This document shows positions 1 through 13,200 of a stretch of 64,000 bases of DNA, in pieces. Position numbers and translations under genes: made by a program. Under the pieces are notes generated by a model, which was given only the letters and a program-made list of their open reading frames with translations, made no database searches and was not told the origin of the DNA. The stretch comes from Cubamyces lactineus (lineage: Eukaryota > Basidiomycota > Agaricomycetes > Polyporales > Polyporaceae). The stretch lies in contig JACDTU010000027.1 in the NCBI GenBank assembly GCA_022376465.1, forward strand, positions 186,001 through 250,000, given 5' to 3'. The first letter of the stretch is position 1, and each line of letters begins with the position of its first letter.

Positions 1-94
1 CGGCATCGAGACAGGTGAACATCCGCGTTGCTGGAGTTTCGAGTCTTTCGACTGGACAGCTGACCATTGAGCAGCTGTAATCCCATACCACACA

Positions 95-1208
95 CTAAAG
101 CAATGCAGCCAGCTCTTCGAGGGAGTCCACGACGACGTCGACTTCGCCTCCTTCCTCCTTACATCTGATCCCATCTCGCACCTCCAGATCCTCTGTAGGC
201 CGACGGACGTATACAGTCTTCATCCCGTGGCTCCCCGCGGCGCGGAGATCATACATGTGCGCGGCGACCAGGGCGCATCGCTCGGGCGACACGGAAAGGT
301 GTTGAATCGCCTTCAAATACACCTGCGGATTCCTGCTACAGCTGAGCGCGGGGGAGACAAACGCACATGGGGTTATGGGAACACTGACGGTTTGTACGAG
401 CCAAGGAGCTCGCCGGAGAATACGACATCCCAGGGGAGATCGGCGAACTTGGCCTACCACACGCAGGGATGGTAACTCGTTCTATGCCTTATTCATTGTG
501 CGACACGGATACCCACCATATCGACCAGGAGACGGACGTTCCCGTTAGACAATGTCCCTATCACCGCCTTCTCTTTTATGCGATGCAAGCCTCTACTGCT
601 ATCTGGCCAGCCTGGGGGTGCCAGAGATGAGATATCGTGATATCGTGTCCCATCGCCGTTGAAAACGAAGAGGCCTTGCTTACCATGCAGTTTGTGCCAA
701 AACAGCACAATCTCCTCCCTCTTGGAGTTATCCCATAGCGGAGCGAGGTGCTTCCACTGCGGTGATTCCAGTAAGCCGTCTAGAACCTGTAGGCATGATC
801 AGAACCACCGGCTGGTTTCGTATGCAGCCTGCGCTCTTGCCTCGCGGTGCATAACATCTGCATTTGTGGAGCCCGGCCCGCCTTTGGCCACTCGAGCCCT
901 GATAACACGGCTTATATATGAGCAAGTCCAAATCATATCAATAGCAGAACACATACGTATATTCCGCGTATCCGCTGCGCCATGCCTTGACGAGTGAACC
1001 CCAATCTGAATGTGCGCATCTTAGCGCGCAAAGATACGCAAGTTTGACTTGTCGCACATCTGAGCCAGCGAAATTGCATACCTTCTTCGATTCCTGGCCC
1101 CGCGAAGTCGGCGAGCGCTTTAGAGACACTCCCGTACCAGTCTACGACGGTACCGAACACATCGAACACATATGCCTCAACTCCTTGCAGAGGTCCTGGC
1201 GCAGCCAT
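95..1208 (-). CDS. (S)-2-haloacid dehalogenase, type II (HAD superfamily)
   Basis: Multi-exon gene on the minus strand from ATG 1208-1206 to TAG 97-95. Exon 1 carries the HAD motif I nucleophile (VFDVFGTVVDW) and ends at a GTATGC donor near 1083; the next exon starts after CATTCAG near 1005. Later pieces contain LESPQWKHLAPLWD, EEIVLFWHKLHG, then KEKAVIGTLSNGNVRLLVDM (motif II region) and FADLPWDVVFSGELLGSYKP (motif III Lys). The last exon has the motif IV region and ends in EELAALL. Known members hydrolyse S-2-haloacids to R-2-hydroxyacids in the cytosol; in fungi the true substrate is usually unknown. About five to six short introns are needed; the middle boundaries were not all fixed. The order and spacing of all blocks match the type II family, so the call is firm although the substrate is not. 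Confidence 0.85.
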
Positions 1209-1452
1209 CGCGAGGCGTTATCAAGACTGGAGTCGACGTCGTTGCCTGGGACAAGCCTCGAGGCTTTGGCTCGAAGCCCGGGACTCCACAAGGGCTTCCG
1301 GGTATATGACAGCCGGGCCTCTGTTGAGTCATGTTTACCGCACTTTATATTTTTGTAGATGGCAGTCTACATGCTATAGCGACAGACACGAAGGAGAGGT
1401 ATTCAGTACAAATCTATCGGTCCCAAGAGAGCGTACACCAGAGCAAATGAGA

Positions 1453-3519
1453 TCATGGGGCAGGCACCGTCGCGACGGTCTTCTCGCCCTTCCCTGACGC
1501 ACCGACCTCGCACGCGCTGACCTCCAGCGCGCCATCCTCGCCGATCTTCAGCGTGACCTGTATCCTCGTCGTCGACCGGCCGTTCTTCTGCTTGGCCTGC
1601 TGCGCAGCGAAGGATAGCGACGTGAGGAGGGTCTCCTTCTCGACCGTCTTCTCCTTCACCTCCTCCTCTTCCTCTTCTTCCTCCTCATCCGCAGCACCCT
1701 CCTCGTCCTCCAACTTCGGCAGCTTGATCTTCTCGATCTTGACGCCCTCCTTCGCCTCCCATACCTCAAAGCCAACCTTCTTCTCACCCTCGCCCTCGCC
1801 GAGGTCGACGTCAAACGCGACGATACGACGCGCAGGAAGGGGCGTCTCCTTGAGGATAATGGGGACCCACTGTCCGCCGAGCGAGCCCTCGCCAGCGTTC
1901 TCCTCGGGGAACAAGAGGCCAATGGTCTTGGACGTCGCCTTTACTTGCGTGTACTGGTGACCGTGGGTGAACGAGGCCTTGACCTCGCGCTCCTCTTCGG
2001 TGCTCTCGCCGAGCTGCGCGAGGATCTTGGCTTGCAGCGCCGCGCCACGAGAGAGGATCGTCGTCGGGTCACCGACACCACCGCCAACAACGGTGCCCTG
2101 CTTGAAGGGCGTGACAACAGACGCGGTGAAGCCAATCGAGAGCGTCTCGTCAAGACCTGGAAGGCTTGCAGAACCACCGACGTATACGATCTCGTCGACG
2201 TCGTACAGGTCGAGGCCGGCAGCCTCGACGAGTTCCTTGACCTTCGAATAGATGTGGTCGTAGATCGAGCGGACCTCCATGTCGAAGCGAAGACGCGTGA
2301 TCGTCGCAGTGAAATCGAGACCATCCTTCAGCGACTCAACGGAGCAGGTGGCTGCACCAGGTGAGGCAGAGATAGTGCGCTTAGTGTGCTCGAGCGCAAG
2401 ACGAAGCTTGGCCTCGGCACGGCGATCCTGCACATCCGTCGCGGGGCAGACCGTCAACGGCGTCTTCGTCTTCTTGGTGAACTCCTTCGCGAAGAACTTT
2501 ACGAGCTTGTCGTCAATCGCATCGCCGCCAACAGTGTGGTCCGACAATGTCGCGAGCGAGTGCGCGAGGCCGTCACGGATGGAAAGCAACGAAAGGGAGA
2601 GCGCGGAGGCGCCGAGGTCAACAAGGAGCTGGTTGCGATCGATGCTGAGACCCTCGGGCAAAGGACCAGAGGTCGTGCAGATAGCAGCAGCACCAGCCTC
2701 CTCGAGCAGCTGGAGGACGGTGATGCCGGCATCGTTGGCAGCCTTTTCGAGGGCGTCCTTCTGCACCTGCTCGAACCAAGTGGGGATGGTGATGACCGCA
2801 CCCTGGACCTTCTTACCGAGGAAATCTTCCGCAGACTTGATGAGCGACTTGAGGAAGATGGTGGTGACCTCGGACACGGTCAGGACGCGCTCGGCGGGGA
2901 TAGGCTCGGAGCGGGGAGTAGCGGCATTTGACGCGGCGGGGGTGTTTGTAGCAGTGGTGGGGAGAGGGGTAGGGGCGGGTTGGAGAATCTTGACCTTGTA
3001 AGCGGGCTCATCGGGGATTTCAGGATGTTGGATGACGGGGGCAGACACGGGGGAGGCGTTAGCAGGGATTTCAGAGAACCTTAACCGCCGAGTTTAGTAT
3101 TCAGGCGATCTTGTATGGGCATAGGACTCACTTCTTGCCAAGGAGGTTGCGGAAACCCGTGATGGTGTTTTGGGAGTTCTTGACGAGTTGGTGTTTGGCT
3201 TGGTTGCCGATGTACTGCACCCTTCGTTCTCAATGAAATGGATCCTGCATGCAAAGAAAGAGCACTTACCATTTCCTCGCCATGGAAAGCGATGGCACAC
3301 GCGATCTGGCGCTCGCCATCCTCGTTCGCAATGCAGTCCGCGCCGCCCTCCTGCAATTGGATTGTCAGTACTTCCGCGGTACGATCGCGTAAAAGTCGTA
3401 CTAACCTGAGTGAGGACAGCGATCGAGGCGTACGAGTTGCCAAAGTTGATGCCGACAACGGTCGGGAGGGCAGAGACCTCGATGGGGGCCTCCGCAGTTC
3501 CGTTAGGCTGAGTGGCCAT
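1453..3519 (-). CDS. SSZ1: Ssz1-type Hsp70, ribosome-associated complex subunit
   Basis: Four exons on the minus strand: 3519-3406, 3350-3270, 3214-3132, 3079-1453, all with GT-AG borders and consistent phase, giving 634 aa. The N-terminus has the Hsp70 phosphate-loop region in its divergent Ssz1 form (VVGINFGNSYASIAVL, without the usual DLGTT). Later come GAVITIPTWFEQVQKDAL, LLEEAGAAAI, a VDLGASALSLSLLS phosphate-2 region and IVYVGGSASLPGL (adenosine region). The substrate-binding part is short and ends in an acidic stretch plus a beta-rich tail, as in Ssz1 and unlike canonical Hsp70. In yeast Ssz1 pairs with zuotin at the ribosome exit tunnel and stimulates Ssb. A proline/threonine-rich insert at about residues 105-150 makes it longer than yeast Ssz1. 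It lies 427 bp head to head from UBP14, so the two may share a promoter region. Confidence 0.9.
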
Positions 3520-3946
3520 TTTTGATGAAAGAGGTAGGACGGAAGATGTGGAGAGGGAGAAGGAAAGGTGGAAGAGGTCGTCGTCTGCGTCGCGCACGCT
3601 GAACTTGGGGCCAAATTTTGGAAAAACCCAGATTAGATAGACGCCCAATTGTATCAAGACGCGTACTAATGAGCGCCTACACGTTCTGTCCTCATCTTAC
3701 CCCGCTCCTACCATCATCTCCGTCTGTCAGGAGAGAACGCGACAATTACGGGTTATACATCTGATTTCTGACACGGAAAAATACCTGAATCCTTGCGTAT
3801 ATTCTGAACTATCCAAGGTATGATCGATCACCGTCATCGAAGCCATCATGGCTAGCTGCGGCAGTCGCCCTGAGCTGAGCCACAAGCCGACTAGTGAGTA
3901 TACGAGCTAACATCCAGCGATTGCAGAAAGAAAGGAGACTGCAAAA
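3520..3946. promoter_or_regulatory. Shared upstream region of SSZ1 and UBP14
   Basis: A 427-bp gap separates the two divergent start codons (3519 on minus, 3947 on plus). No ORF with recognisable protein content lies here. It must hold the 5' UTRs and promoters of both genes; I see no clear TATA box. Confidence 0.55.
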
Positions 3947-6900
3947 ATGTCGTGCACTCACATAGGAGACATCGCCCGCCTTCAGCCCCCAAGGCTGTCG
4001 CAGTCCGTACATCGAGAGGAGTGTACCCAGTGTTTTGACAACCAGGTACGTAGTCTTTAATGTGGGACGGCCTTCCATTCTGAACGAAAGTACAGGATAG
4101 TCCTCTCGGTATCGATGTATGCTTGACATGTTTCAATGGAGGCTGTCTCGACAAAGACAGACACCATGCACGATCTCACGTCGCGAAAACTGGACACGCA
4201 TTCACCCTGAATGTCAAGCGAAAGCTGAGACCCTCTGCGAACCGCGTGAGTGCTCGTATGGGTCACAGGCAAAGTCGAGTTAATCAACGGAAGGGTCTTA
4301 GTCGGATGAGGAGGAACCTCCCGCCAAGATGAAGAAGCTTGCGATCGTTGAAGAACGTGAGGAGGACAAGTACGAGTTCAAGACCGTGCTGAAGTGCTGG
4401 AAATGCGACGCCGAGAATGGATTGGAGATCGCGGAGGCGTCCAATGATCCGCATGTGAAGTCCCTCATCGATGGGGTCATGACGTCCATGTCTTCTGCGC
4501 GCCAGTCCGAAGTCAAGGCATGGGAGGAAGAAATCACTGCGTGCGAGCATACGCTCATGCTCGAGCAACTTGCTACCGGTCCACTCGCAGCCTCAGGTTG
4601 GTCGCTCCTGGAATCACCTTCTAGCATATCTAATCCTACGGCGTAGGCCTCGCCCATTGCACCAAGTGCGACCTCAAGGAGAACCTCTGGCTCTGTCTCA
4701 CGTGCGGTTCTCTCGGATGTGGCCGGCAACAATTCGGTGGCCTTGGGGGTAATGGACATGGCTTGCAACACTACGAAGAGACACATCACCCTGTCAGCGT
4801 CAAGCTCGGTACAATTACGCCAGAAGGCAGTGCAGGTGTGTATCTCTAGTCGTGGTGTTCTTTGGTGGATCCATACCGAAACCCCATAGATGTCTACTGC
4901 TATGTCTGCAACGACTCCAAGGTCGACCCTGACCTTTCGAGACATCTCGCTACGTTTGGCATCAATGTGCAGACACAAACGAAGACAGAGAAATCCATAA
5001 CAGAGCTGGTTTGTTGCCCTTGTGCACACATTGTTGACTTATCACTCACATCGTGGAATAGCAAATCGAGCAAAACTTGAAATTCGACTTTTCCCTCACT
5101 GGTGAAGACGGCAAAGCGCTTGAGCCAGTATTCGGTCCCGGCTTAACTGGTCTGTCCAACCTCGGTAACAGGTGGGAATATCATTGACTTTATAACTGGG
5201 TGACTTACACGTTCTGCTGCAGCTGCTACATGGCGTCTGTCGTGCAGACAATATTTTCCTTGCCCGCATTCCGTCAGCGCTACTACCCCACGGCACAAGC
5301 GCACTGGGAAACATGCCGCGAGACACTGCCTGCAGATTGCATCGACTGCCAAATGCACAAGCTCGCAGACGGCCTGCTATCCGGCCGCTACTCCCACCCA
5401 CGCCCGCATGCATCAGGCTCCCCGTCCGCCCCCAAAGAGACGAACCCTCTCGCGCACGACTCGCCAACGCCCGTCTTCCAAGAAGGCGTGCGCCCGGCCG
5501 GGTTCAAGGCGCTCGTGGGCAAGGGGCATGAGGAGTTCGCAACGATGCGACAGCAAGATGCAGAGGAATTCTTCACCCACCTCGTCACCGTCCTCCGCCG
5601 ACACGCGAAGAAGGTCGGCGCGGACGAGAAGCGCGAGCCGACCGAAATATTCGCGTTTGGGATGGAGCAGAGGCTCGAGTGCGGGGAGTGCAAGCGGGTG
5701 AGGTACCGGGTCGACGCGACGGACACCGTCAGCGTGCCTGTGCCTGCGCGGGAGAAGGGCAAGGACGCGGATGGGAAGACGCTGTATGAGGACGTGCAGT
5801 TCAAGGAGTGTCTGGATATTGTCACTGGAACGGAGGCGCTCGAGTACCAATGTCCGGCGTGTCACAAGAAGGTTATTGCGGCGAAGTTAGTTTCACTAGG
5901 AACATCTCGAGTCTGGTATATGCTAACCGAGATATTCGTGGATAGACGGACGAGGTTCGCGACGTACCCCCAGGTGCTCGTCGTTCATGCGAAGAAGTTC
6001 CAGCTTGTCAACTGGGTGCCTGCCAAGCTCGGTACGACGTTCCAAATTCCATGCCTGGATAGTGCGCTCACTTGATTCGCAGATATCCCTGTCATCCTCC
6101 CAGAGTCAGACGAGCTCCAGCTAGACGAATATCTCGGACGCGGCCTCCAACCTGGTGAGACCGAGCTTCCGAATGATGAAGCAGGTGAGTGCAACACTTC
6201 ACTAAACGCGGATGATTCCGACGGCGACACTATAGCGGCGCCTGGTCTGCCGCAGTTCAACGAAGCAGCAATGGCCCAATTGGAGGCCATGGGTTTCCCC
6301 ACCATCCGCTGCCAAAAAGCGCTCCTAGCGACAGGCAACAATGACGCCGAGGCCGCCATGGAGTGGCTCTTTGCGCACATGGAGGATCCCGGTCAGTCCC
6401 AGCACAGAGCCATCACGCATGACGGCCCGCGATAGCTGAGCGCACGATTTCGCAGATATCGACGCGCCTATCCAGCTCGCATCCTCCGGTGGCGGCGGCG
6501 CGCCCGAGCCCTCCGCGGAACAGATCAGCATGCTGTCGGAGATGGGCTTCACCCCAGCGCAAGCCCGGAAGGCCCTCCGAGAGACGGTGCGTGCCCGCTT
6601 CCACTCCCCGACTCATAGCTTCCGTGTATCTGACTATCTGACTATCGCGTCCATTCAGGGCGGCAACGCCGAGCGCGCGGTCGAGTGGCTCTTCTCGCAT
6701 CCCGATGACACCGGGGAGGATGCGTCCGCAGGCGCAGGAGCCGCGGGTGCGGGGAATCAAGCGAAGGCAAGTGGGGGACCGGGAGGGTCGTCCGAGCTGC
6801 CGGCGCGCTTCCGCCTGAAGGCGTTCATCTCGCACAAGGGTCCGTCGGTCCACTCTGGCCATTACATCGCCCACGTTCGGACGGAGGAGGGGTGGGTAAT

Positions 6901-6991
6901 GTTCAATGACGAGAAGGTGGTGAAGGCGGACGCGGAGAGCGTGCGTGAGCTCAAGAAGCTCGCGTATTTGTACGTCTTTGAGCGGGTGTAG
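3947..6991 (+). CDS. UBP14: Ubiquitin C-terminal hydrolase Ubp14/USP5-type
   Basis: Gene of many short exons; the first is 3947-4045 (MSCTHIGDIARLQPP...), the second 4096-4245, the third starts at 4302. The product has the UBP14/USP5 order: a cryptic N-terminal zinc finger (HREECTQCFDNQ, VCLTCFNGGC), the zf-UBP finger that binds the free Gly-Gly end of ubiquitin (CTKCDLKENLWLCLTCGSLG), the catalytic Cys box (GLSNLGNSCYM at about 5150-5235), the QQDAEEFF block, a Zn-binding CxxC pair (LECGECKRV, QCPACHKK), two UBA domains (EAMGF... about 6270; SEMGF... about 6535) and the His box (HSGHYIAHV) near 6850. Catalytic Cys and His are present. Known members cut unanchored polyubiquitin chains back to monomers and so support proteasome function. 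Start chosen because it gives the family-typical N-terminus. Confidence 0.93.
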
Positions 6992-7536
6992 ACGTTTGAG
7001 GACCTTCTCCCAAATCTTGTACCGAATGTCATTATCGATGAGATCGAGAGGCTGGTTCCAAGCGTTCAACGTCGAGGATGGTGAACCTGTGTCGTATATG
7101 GGCGTCCAGTTGTATTATGACTGTTCGATGCCCCGAAGCTTGAAGCCAGAAGCTTGTAGGCCAATTAACGAAGCGCCCAGCGACGATACCGAGTATCTTG
7201 CCGGCGTTCGAGCGTGTAGGGAACCCCGGATGCAGGCTACGCGATTTGATCAGTACCCTCACAGCCATCGGGCGATGTTGCTGATTTTTTTGGATATCCA
7301 TAGTAGACAGCTATGTCGAGAAAAACAGGCTGGGGTGACAGTAAAGGACAGAGCCGCTAGTCGAGACCGCATGTCCGTCGCGGCTAGGCGCGCGATATAC
7401 ACGGTGCGGGATTGGAACTCCGACAGGCAGCTTTTTCTAAGACTTGCGCTGCAGACTTGCTTTCCGCGATCTTTGTCGTCCACCACCCTCTCCCCCATCC
7501 TCACTCCCTCCCTCGCCGTCGCCCGCACCATCGACA

Positions 7537-9505
7537 ATGTCTTCGCACATCCCCATCAACCAGGTCGACCCCACCGCGCCGACGCCGCAAAACACGCCCC
7601 TGACGCACGCCCCCATCGCCGCCGGCCTCTCGCGCCCGACCGTGCCCGACATCACTGAGGATAACGAGGCCGAGGAGGAGGAGACCTCCGGCACGATCCA
7701 GCAGGCCATGCTTGGCCTCGTCCACGGCAAGCTCTCGGGGCTCGTGGGCAAGAGCTCCGGCTATGTCGAGAGCCTCCCCGTCGAGGTCAAGAAGAACATC
7801 GAGGCGCTCAAGGGCGTGCAGGTGAAGCAGATCGAGCTGCAGAACCAGTACAAGCGCGAGTGCCTCGAGCTCGAGAAGAAGGTGTGTGTGTGCGATCTGC
7901 TTGTCCTGCTTCCTGTCCGAGTCTCTTTGTCTCTGGGAGAGGATTGCCTTTTTCCACGGAGGATTGGTGGCTTTGCGCGCCCGAATTTGAAGATCGCGTA
8001 GTCCTTGCGCGTGCAGGTTCCGACTCTCATCTTGCGGGGATCGCGCGGTGCTGGTACAGCCAGAGCTTTTGCTCATTTCTTCAGGTACAATGTTGATATG
8101 TGAGGGGACTCAGCCACCCGCACTGTCACCGGAGGAGAGTGTTTAGACTCGCTTCGCAGGATGTCCCATTCATCGGTCGGACATCCTCCGTGGGCGGATC
8201 TTCGGTGTTTATGGGCCCCTTCTGTGGCCTATCTGAGGAACCGCGATGACCAACCGATTGCGTACTAAGTCCATCTTCATCACGGCACGGCTGGTCTCAG
8301 AATAGGGGCGATTGACGCGTATACGAGGCAATCGCAGGCAGGAGGAGACTGTATATCCGTCGCATCCACATTGTGTTTCACCATCGCTCACCAGATTCAC
8401 TGACCACCGCACCCTACCCAGTATCTCGAACTCCAAAAGCCGCTGTATGACCGCCGAGAGGCGATCATCAATGGTGCGGCACCCCCCACCCAGGAGGAGG
8501 TAGAGGCTGGCGAGCAGCAAAGCGTCAAGGAAGATCCCGACTACACACCCCTTCCCAAAGACGTTGCACCTGCAAGCACTGGTATCCCCGAGTTCTGGTT
8601 GACCGCACTTCGGACGCACGTTGGCTTTGCCGATATCATCACTGAGCGCGATGCGGACGCCCTCAAGGCACTCAAGGATATCCGGATTGAATACCTCCCC
8701 ACAACGGAGTCGAAGCCCGGCTTCAAGCTGCGCTTCTTCTTCGCGCCCAACGACTTCTTTGAGAACGACGTGCTTGAGAAGACGTACCTCTACCAAGAGG
8801 AAGTTGGTTACACTGGTGACTTCATGTACGACCACGCGATTGGCACGGAGATCAAGTGGAAGGAGGACAAGGACTTAACGAAGGAGTTCGAGGTCAAGAA
8901 GCAGCGTAACAAGAGTAAGAAGCATCTTGTCATTACGGGTGACTGATTCGGGCTAAAACATTCGTTACATAGACACGAACCGCACGCGTCTCGTCAGGAA
9001 AGCGCGTCCGACCGCGTCGTTCTTCAACTTCTTCAACCCCCCTCAGCCACCCTCAGACGATGCGATTGAGAACGGTGATATCGATGAGGACGAGCTTGAG
9101 GAGCTCGAGGAGAAGCTCGAGATGGACTACCAGCTCGGCGAGGACCTGAAGGAGAAGGTGCGTTAGGCTTCGTTTCGCAAGTGTGATGATGCGGCTGAAC
9201 TTTACCTGGGTGCAGATCATCCCCCGCGCGATCGACTACTTCACCGGCAAAGCTCTCGAGTATGAGGACTTTGACGATGAGGACGACTTCGAGGACATCG
9301 ATGACGAGGACGATGAGGACGAGGAGTTTGACGAGGATGTATGTTTGTATCTGGTCTACTTTATCCGACGTTCCCGTCTGATCGCTGTTGTTCGCAGGAT
9401 TCTGACTCTGAAGACGAGACTCCCGCTAGGAGACGTGGTCCGCCGAAGGGTCGTGGTGCGGGTGCCAACGCGAGCACGAATCCTGAGGAATGCAAGCAGC
9501 AGTGA
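7537..9505 (+). CDS. NAP1: Nucleosome assembly protein 1
   Basis: Five exons: 7537-7881, 8422-8914, 8973-9157, 9216-9338, 9398-9505, in-frame at every junction, giving 417 aa. The NAP fold is clear: KNIEALKGVQVKQIELQNQY (long dimerisation helix), YLELQKPLYDRREAIINGA, GIPEFWLTALRTH, EYLPTTESKPGFKLRFFF, KKQRNKNTNRTR and SFFNFFNPP. The C-terminus is the usual acidic tail (about residues 355-395) followed by a short basic piece. Nap1 chaperones H2A-H2B, shuttles them to the nucleus and assists chromatin assembly. Intron 1 is 540 bp, about ten times the length of the other introns in this window. The start matches the common fungal N-terminus and follows a pyrimidine-rich leader. Confidence 0.94.
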
Positions 9506-10208
9506 TTTGTCCCGGTCTTCGTCCCCAACCTTCCTGATGCATAGCACTTCTCATGCTCTCACAATCTCCTGCCGACCACGTTACACAACGGTTCTTGATC
9601 CTCCACGATCACGTACATCCTCATGCCCACGATCCGGCCTCAAATCATCCCTGATTTCCCTCTCTTTCTCTCCCTTGTTGCTGGCACGTAAAGCGAAGCT
9701 CCTCTTCTAATTACCGTCTCGTTCGTTTACCAATCCCAACTGTATTACCCCCTCTGTCGAACTTGGTTGTGCGCGTTGCTGTTGTTACTTCCAGAATCAC
9801 GCCCGTTTGTTCTCTCCTATATCTGTCATCGATCCCCACGCTCCCTCCGCTGGAGCCTATGGTCAAGTAGTGCTGCTGTTTTCCCTAGTCAATATCGTGT
9901 CTTATACGCGGTCGAGGCTCGTGCATACAATTCCCCTGGACAAATGAATGTTGTTGTCAATACTCTCCTCTTCTTGCATACATAGCTGACCATAAGTTCA
10001 AGAGTGTATGCATGCGCAGTCTGCTAGCCATGAGGTTTTTCGCGGATACGCGCAACAAGCGCCCGTATCATGAGTCGCGTCGCGCTCCGCGGCAGCGTGC
10101 TCCTCTCTCTTCGCAGCCACATCCTCTCACTCTCCGCCTTCCATCCGCGCAACCTGTTCAACCCTCTACTACACTTACACGCTGCTTGACCACGATATCG
10201 ATGAACAT
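9506..10208. other. Intergenic region, NAP1 3' to CDCA7-like 5'
   Basis: About 700 bp with no convincing coding content. It should contain the NAP1 3' UTR (pyrimidine-rich, 9,600-9,760) and the promoter and leader of the following gene. I see no repeat or RNA gene. Confidence 0.5.
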
Positions 10209-13200
10209 ATGTCTGGCATAGCCTACTCGACCCTCGCGAATTGGGACGGCAGCCTCTCCGTGTCTGGTTCTCAGGCCGGCGGCGGCAATACTACACGCGA
10301 GCCAACTGCGACCCCGTCCTCTGTTGCGGGCTCGCCTAGGCCCCGCCCACGCCCAAGCTCGGTTGTGAGGTCACCTGCGGGGAATGTTACAGCGTCCACA
10401 AGCGGCAGCGTCTCTCGCTCTACACTTGTCTCTGCACCTCACGCTTCTGGGTCTAGTACTAGCGCTGCTGATCACTCGGACGTCTACGCTCTGGGTATGA
10501 ACGACCGAAGTATGGCAGCGCCTTCCTCTTCGTACAGAGCTGCGGATCGTGGTCGCAGGAGTGAAGAGAGTCGTGTGCAGGATGCCTGTAAGGTAAGTCC
10601 GCGCGAGCGAGTGGAAGGTGGGTCGGTAGATGTGGGAAATTGACTTGCTCTCTCTGGTGCATCGCGTCGCGTGCCGTGGGTACGTCTTCTCTCAGCTGGC
10701 CCCTTCGCGGAATACAGCGCGCGAAAATCCTCCCGCTGCCACGGCATCTGCCATCGTGAGGCTCTTTGGCTACGATCTCTGCGTCGTCGGATTCGCTCAA
10801 GGCTGTATGTTACTAGGTGGCTGAACGATATCCCGCTGCGTCGAAAGATGCACAGCCGAACATGCGTCGCGATACCTCCCCGGTCCAGCCTCCGGCGTCC
10901 GCGCACAATTCCAATGCGAAACACGCTGATATCTCAATAAGGGCGTCCCATAACTTCCATCCAGAACATTTCGTACCACATACTAGCAAGAACACGACCA
11001 GCGTGAGTAGCCGCCCTCGGCTGATCGCATGATGCGCCTTGGTGACTTTGCTCCTGTTGTCACTTCTCATGGCGCTGATACCGCGTTGCAGTCGTCTTTA
11101 CCCTCAGGGAGCACTCACCAGAATGCTATTCGTCCAGTACAAGAGAAATGGGCACACTCTCGTGATGTAGTCATTGAAGAGGATACTGGTTCTCTACTCG
11201 ATGCTGATGGCGAGACCGACCATGAGAGTGCGGCCTCCGTCTACGCCCTCCCCAAAGCACCAAATACTGCACGCCCCACGCAGAGACCAGATGCAACTGT
11301 CAGTACCCCTCGTGAGCAGGCTGATTCTCGGCTGATATCATCCTTCGCAGGTTGAGCCAAGAGACTCTACAGATACGACAGCAGTATCGCGTAGCCGGGG
11401 TACTAGTTGGGAACGTGCGGCACAACGCTCGAAAGGCTCCTACTCCAGTGAGTTCCTTGAAGCGGCTCAGCAGTACTACGTTTCGCGCTCGGTGAGTGAC
11501 ATCATCTCAGATCCGAACATACTCTTACATGCCGACTTGGGGAAGCCCTCCGTTCAGATCCTGGACAACCCCCCTGCAGATCGCTACCTTCCTCGCGATG
11601 GGACACGCTCGCACCAGCAAGTTCCTCATCGACCGTCTGTTGCCCATGAAGGACGACAGAGCGTAAGTCTGAGCTCTGTGAGTACATGTCTAACATACTG
11701 ACATAAAACCAGACTTTGCTGGATCCCGAACATATCTTCTCGTTGAGCCCACTGTCTACACCTAGCCCCTCACCCGTGTCAACACGGGGCGCGCGTGGCA
11801 AGCGGAGGCGACTGGAGCGACCCTACGTCCAAGTCCCACCGTTGCCGCCACATCGCTCGCGGGAGGCATATCGCCCTGCATCAGAGATTCCTGCGCTGAA
11901 AGACGAGCCCGTCGAGATGGACTACGCTGATCAGCTCCGTCTCGCGCTCCATCAGGCCTCTCTCAACAACGCCGAGTTGATGGACCATGCGATATCTCCC
12001 TCGACAGCCTCCCCCGAACGACGACGCCTGCGCCGCATCACAAGCGTATCTCCGACGAAGAAATCGACCCAGGCACCCTCGAAGTCGGTCTCTACAGTGT
12101 CCAAGAAGCACGGACGGCCCCTTGGCTCTCGGAATAAACCCAAGGAGCCAAGGCCAGAGAAACCTCGGTCGCCCTCGCCAGAGCCCATTGAATTTGAAGA
12201 GCCCTATGTCCATACTCCTGCCGACGAGCTGGAGCCGTATTTCCCCTCCGTGCGTGTTGAGATTGAAGACCGGCCGATGCCGTCTGCCGCGCTGTTCCTC
12301 GTGGCGTTTCGCGCGTTTTTTAAGGATCAGGTCAAGCACCTCCCACACCAAGCAACTGCTCGGACAGCCACCTTGACTAAGGTTCCGGAATCGCGCAAAA
12401 GCAAGACTCCTATTCCGCTCCCGAGGCGGTCTCTCTTCAGGCGGAAACAGGCGGAGGCCCAAGCATCCACTTCCACGAGCCCAAACCCTCCGACCGCTAC
12501 GCATACGCAAGCTGCGCGATCTCGCCCACCATCCCCTGCACTTCCTCCGTCCACGTCACCTTCAGAGCCGGTCCTGCCCCCAATTGAGATACCTCTAGAT
12601 GTGGACCCACCTCCGCCGCCGCCGCTCGTCTCGTCCACCTCTGGCCCCAGCCACAGTACCGCACTCATCGGGCTTGATATGCTAGCGGAATACGGGAGCT
12701 CCCCGCCTCCCGAGGAGGCCTCAGATTCGAACAGGACAAGCGACAACGACCCCAGCGCACCGCGTTCTCCCGCTCAGCAGACAGATGCATTCAATGCCGA
12801 CCCGGCCGTCCTACATGACGTTTCTCAAGATGGAATGATGGAGTTCCAGCATGCATCGCAATATGCACTCGCGGGACCGTCGGGCGTAGCAGATATGTTC
12901 GCTGCCGAGAAAGCGCTGCGGGATGCCCAAGGCGGGTCGTATCGGTTTCACGACGACGCCTCTGCGCCGCCAGGCGATCTGGGCCATGATGAATCATATT
13001 TCCAACCGATCGATATTGACATGCACTTCGCGGGCGCGGTGCCTGACCATACATGGATGCTGGAGGACCCTCCTGCGACGGAATCGCAGTCTACGCATGC
13101 GAATGGTACGATCGACCCGTCGTTACTCGGTGGTGCTGCGTTTGGTCATGCACCCGAGCTTCATGCGGATACGCCCTCTCCTCCCGAAACACCAATGGCC

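Noticed and set aside
1656..2324. Arg/Ser-rich open stretches inside SSZ1
   Set aside because: Frame shadows of the acidic and GC-rich Hsp70 coding sequence.
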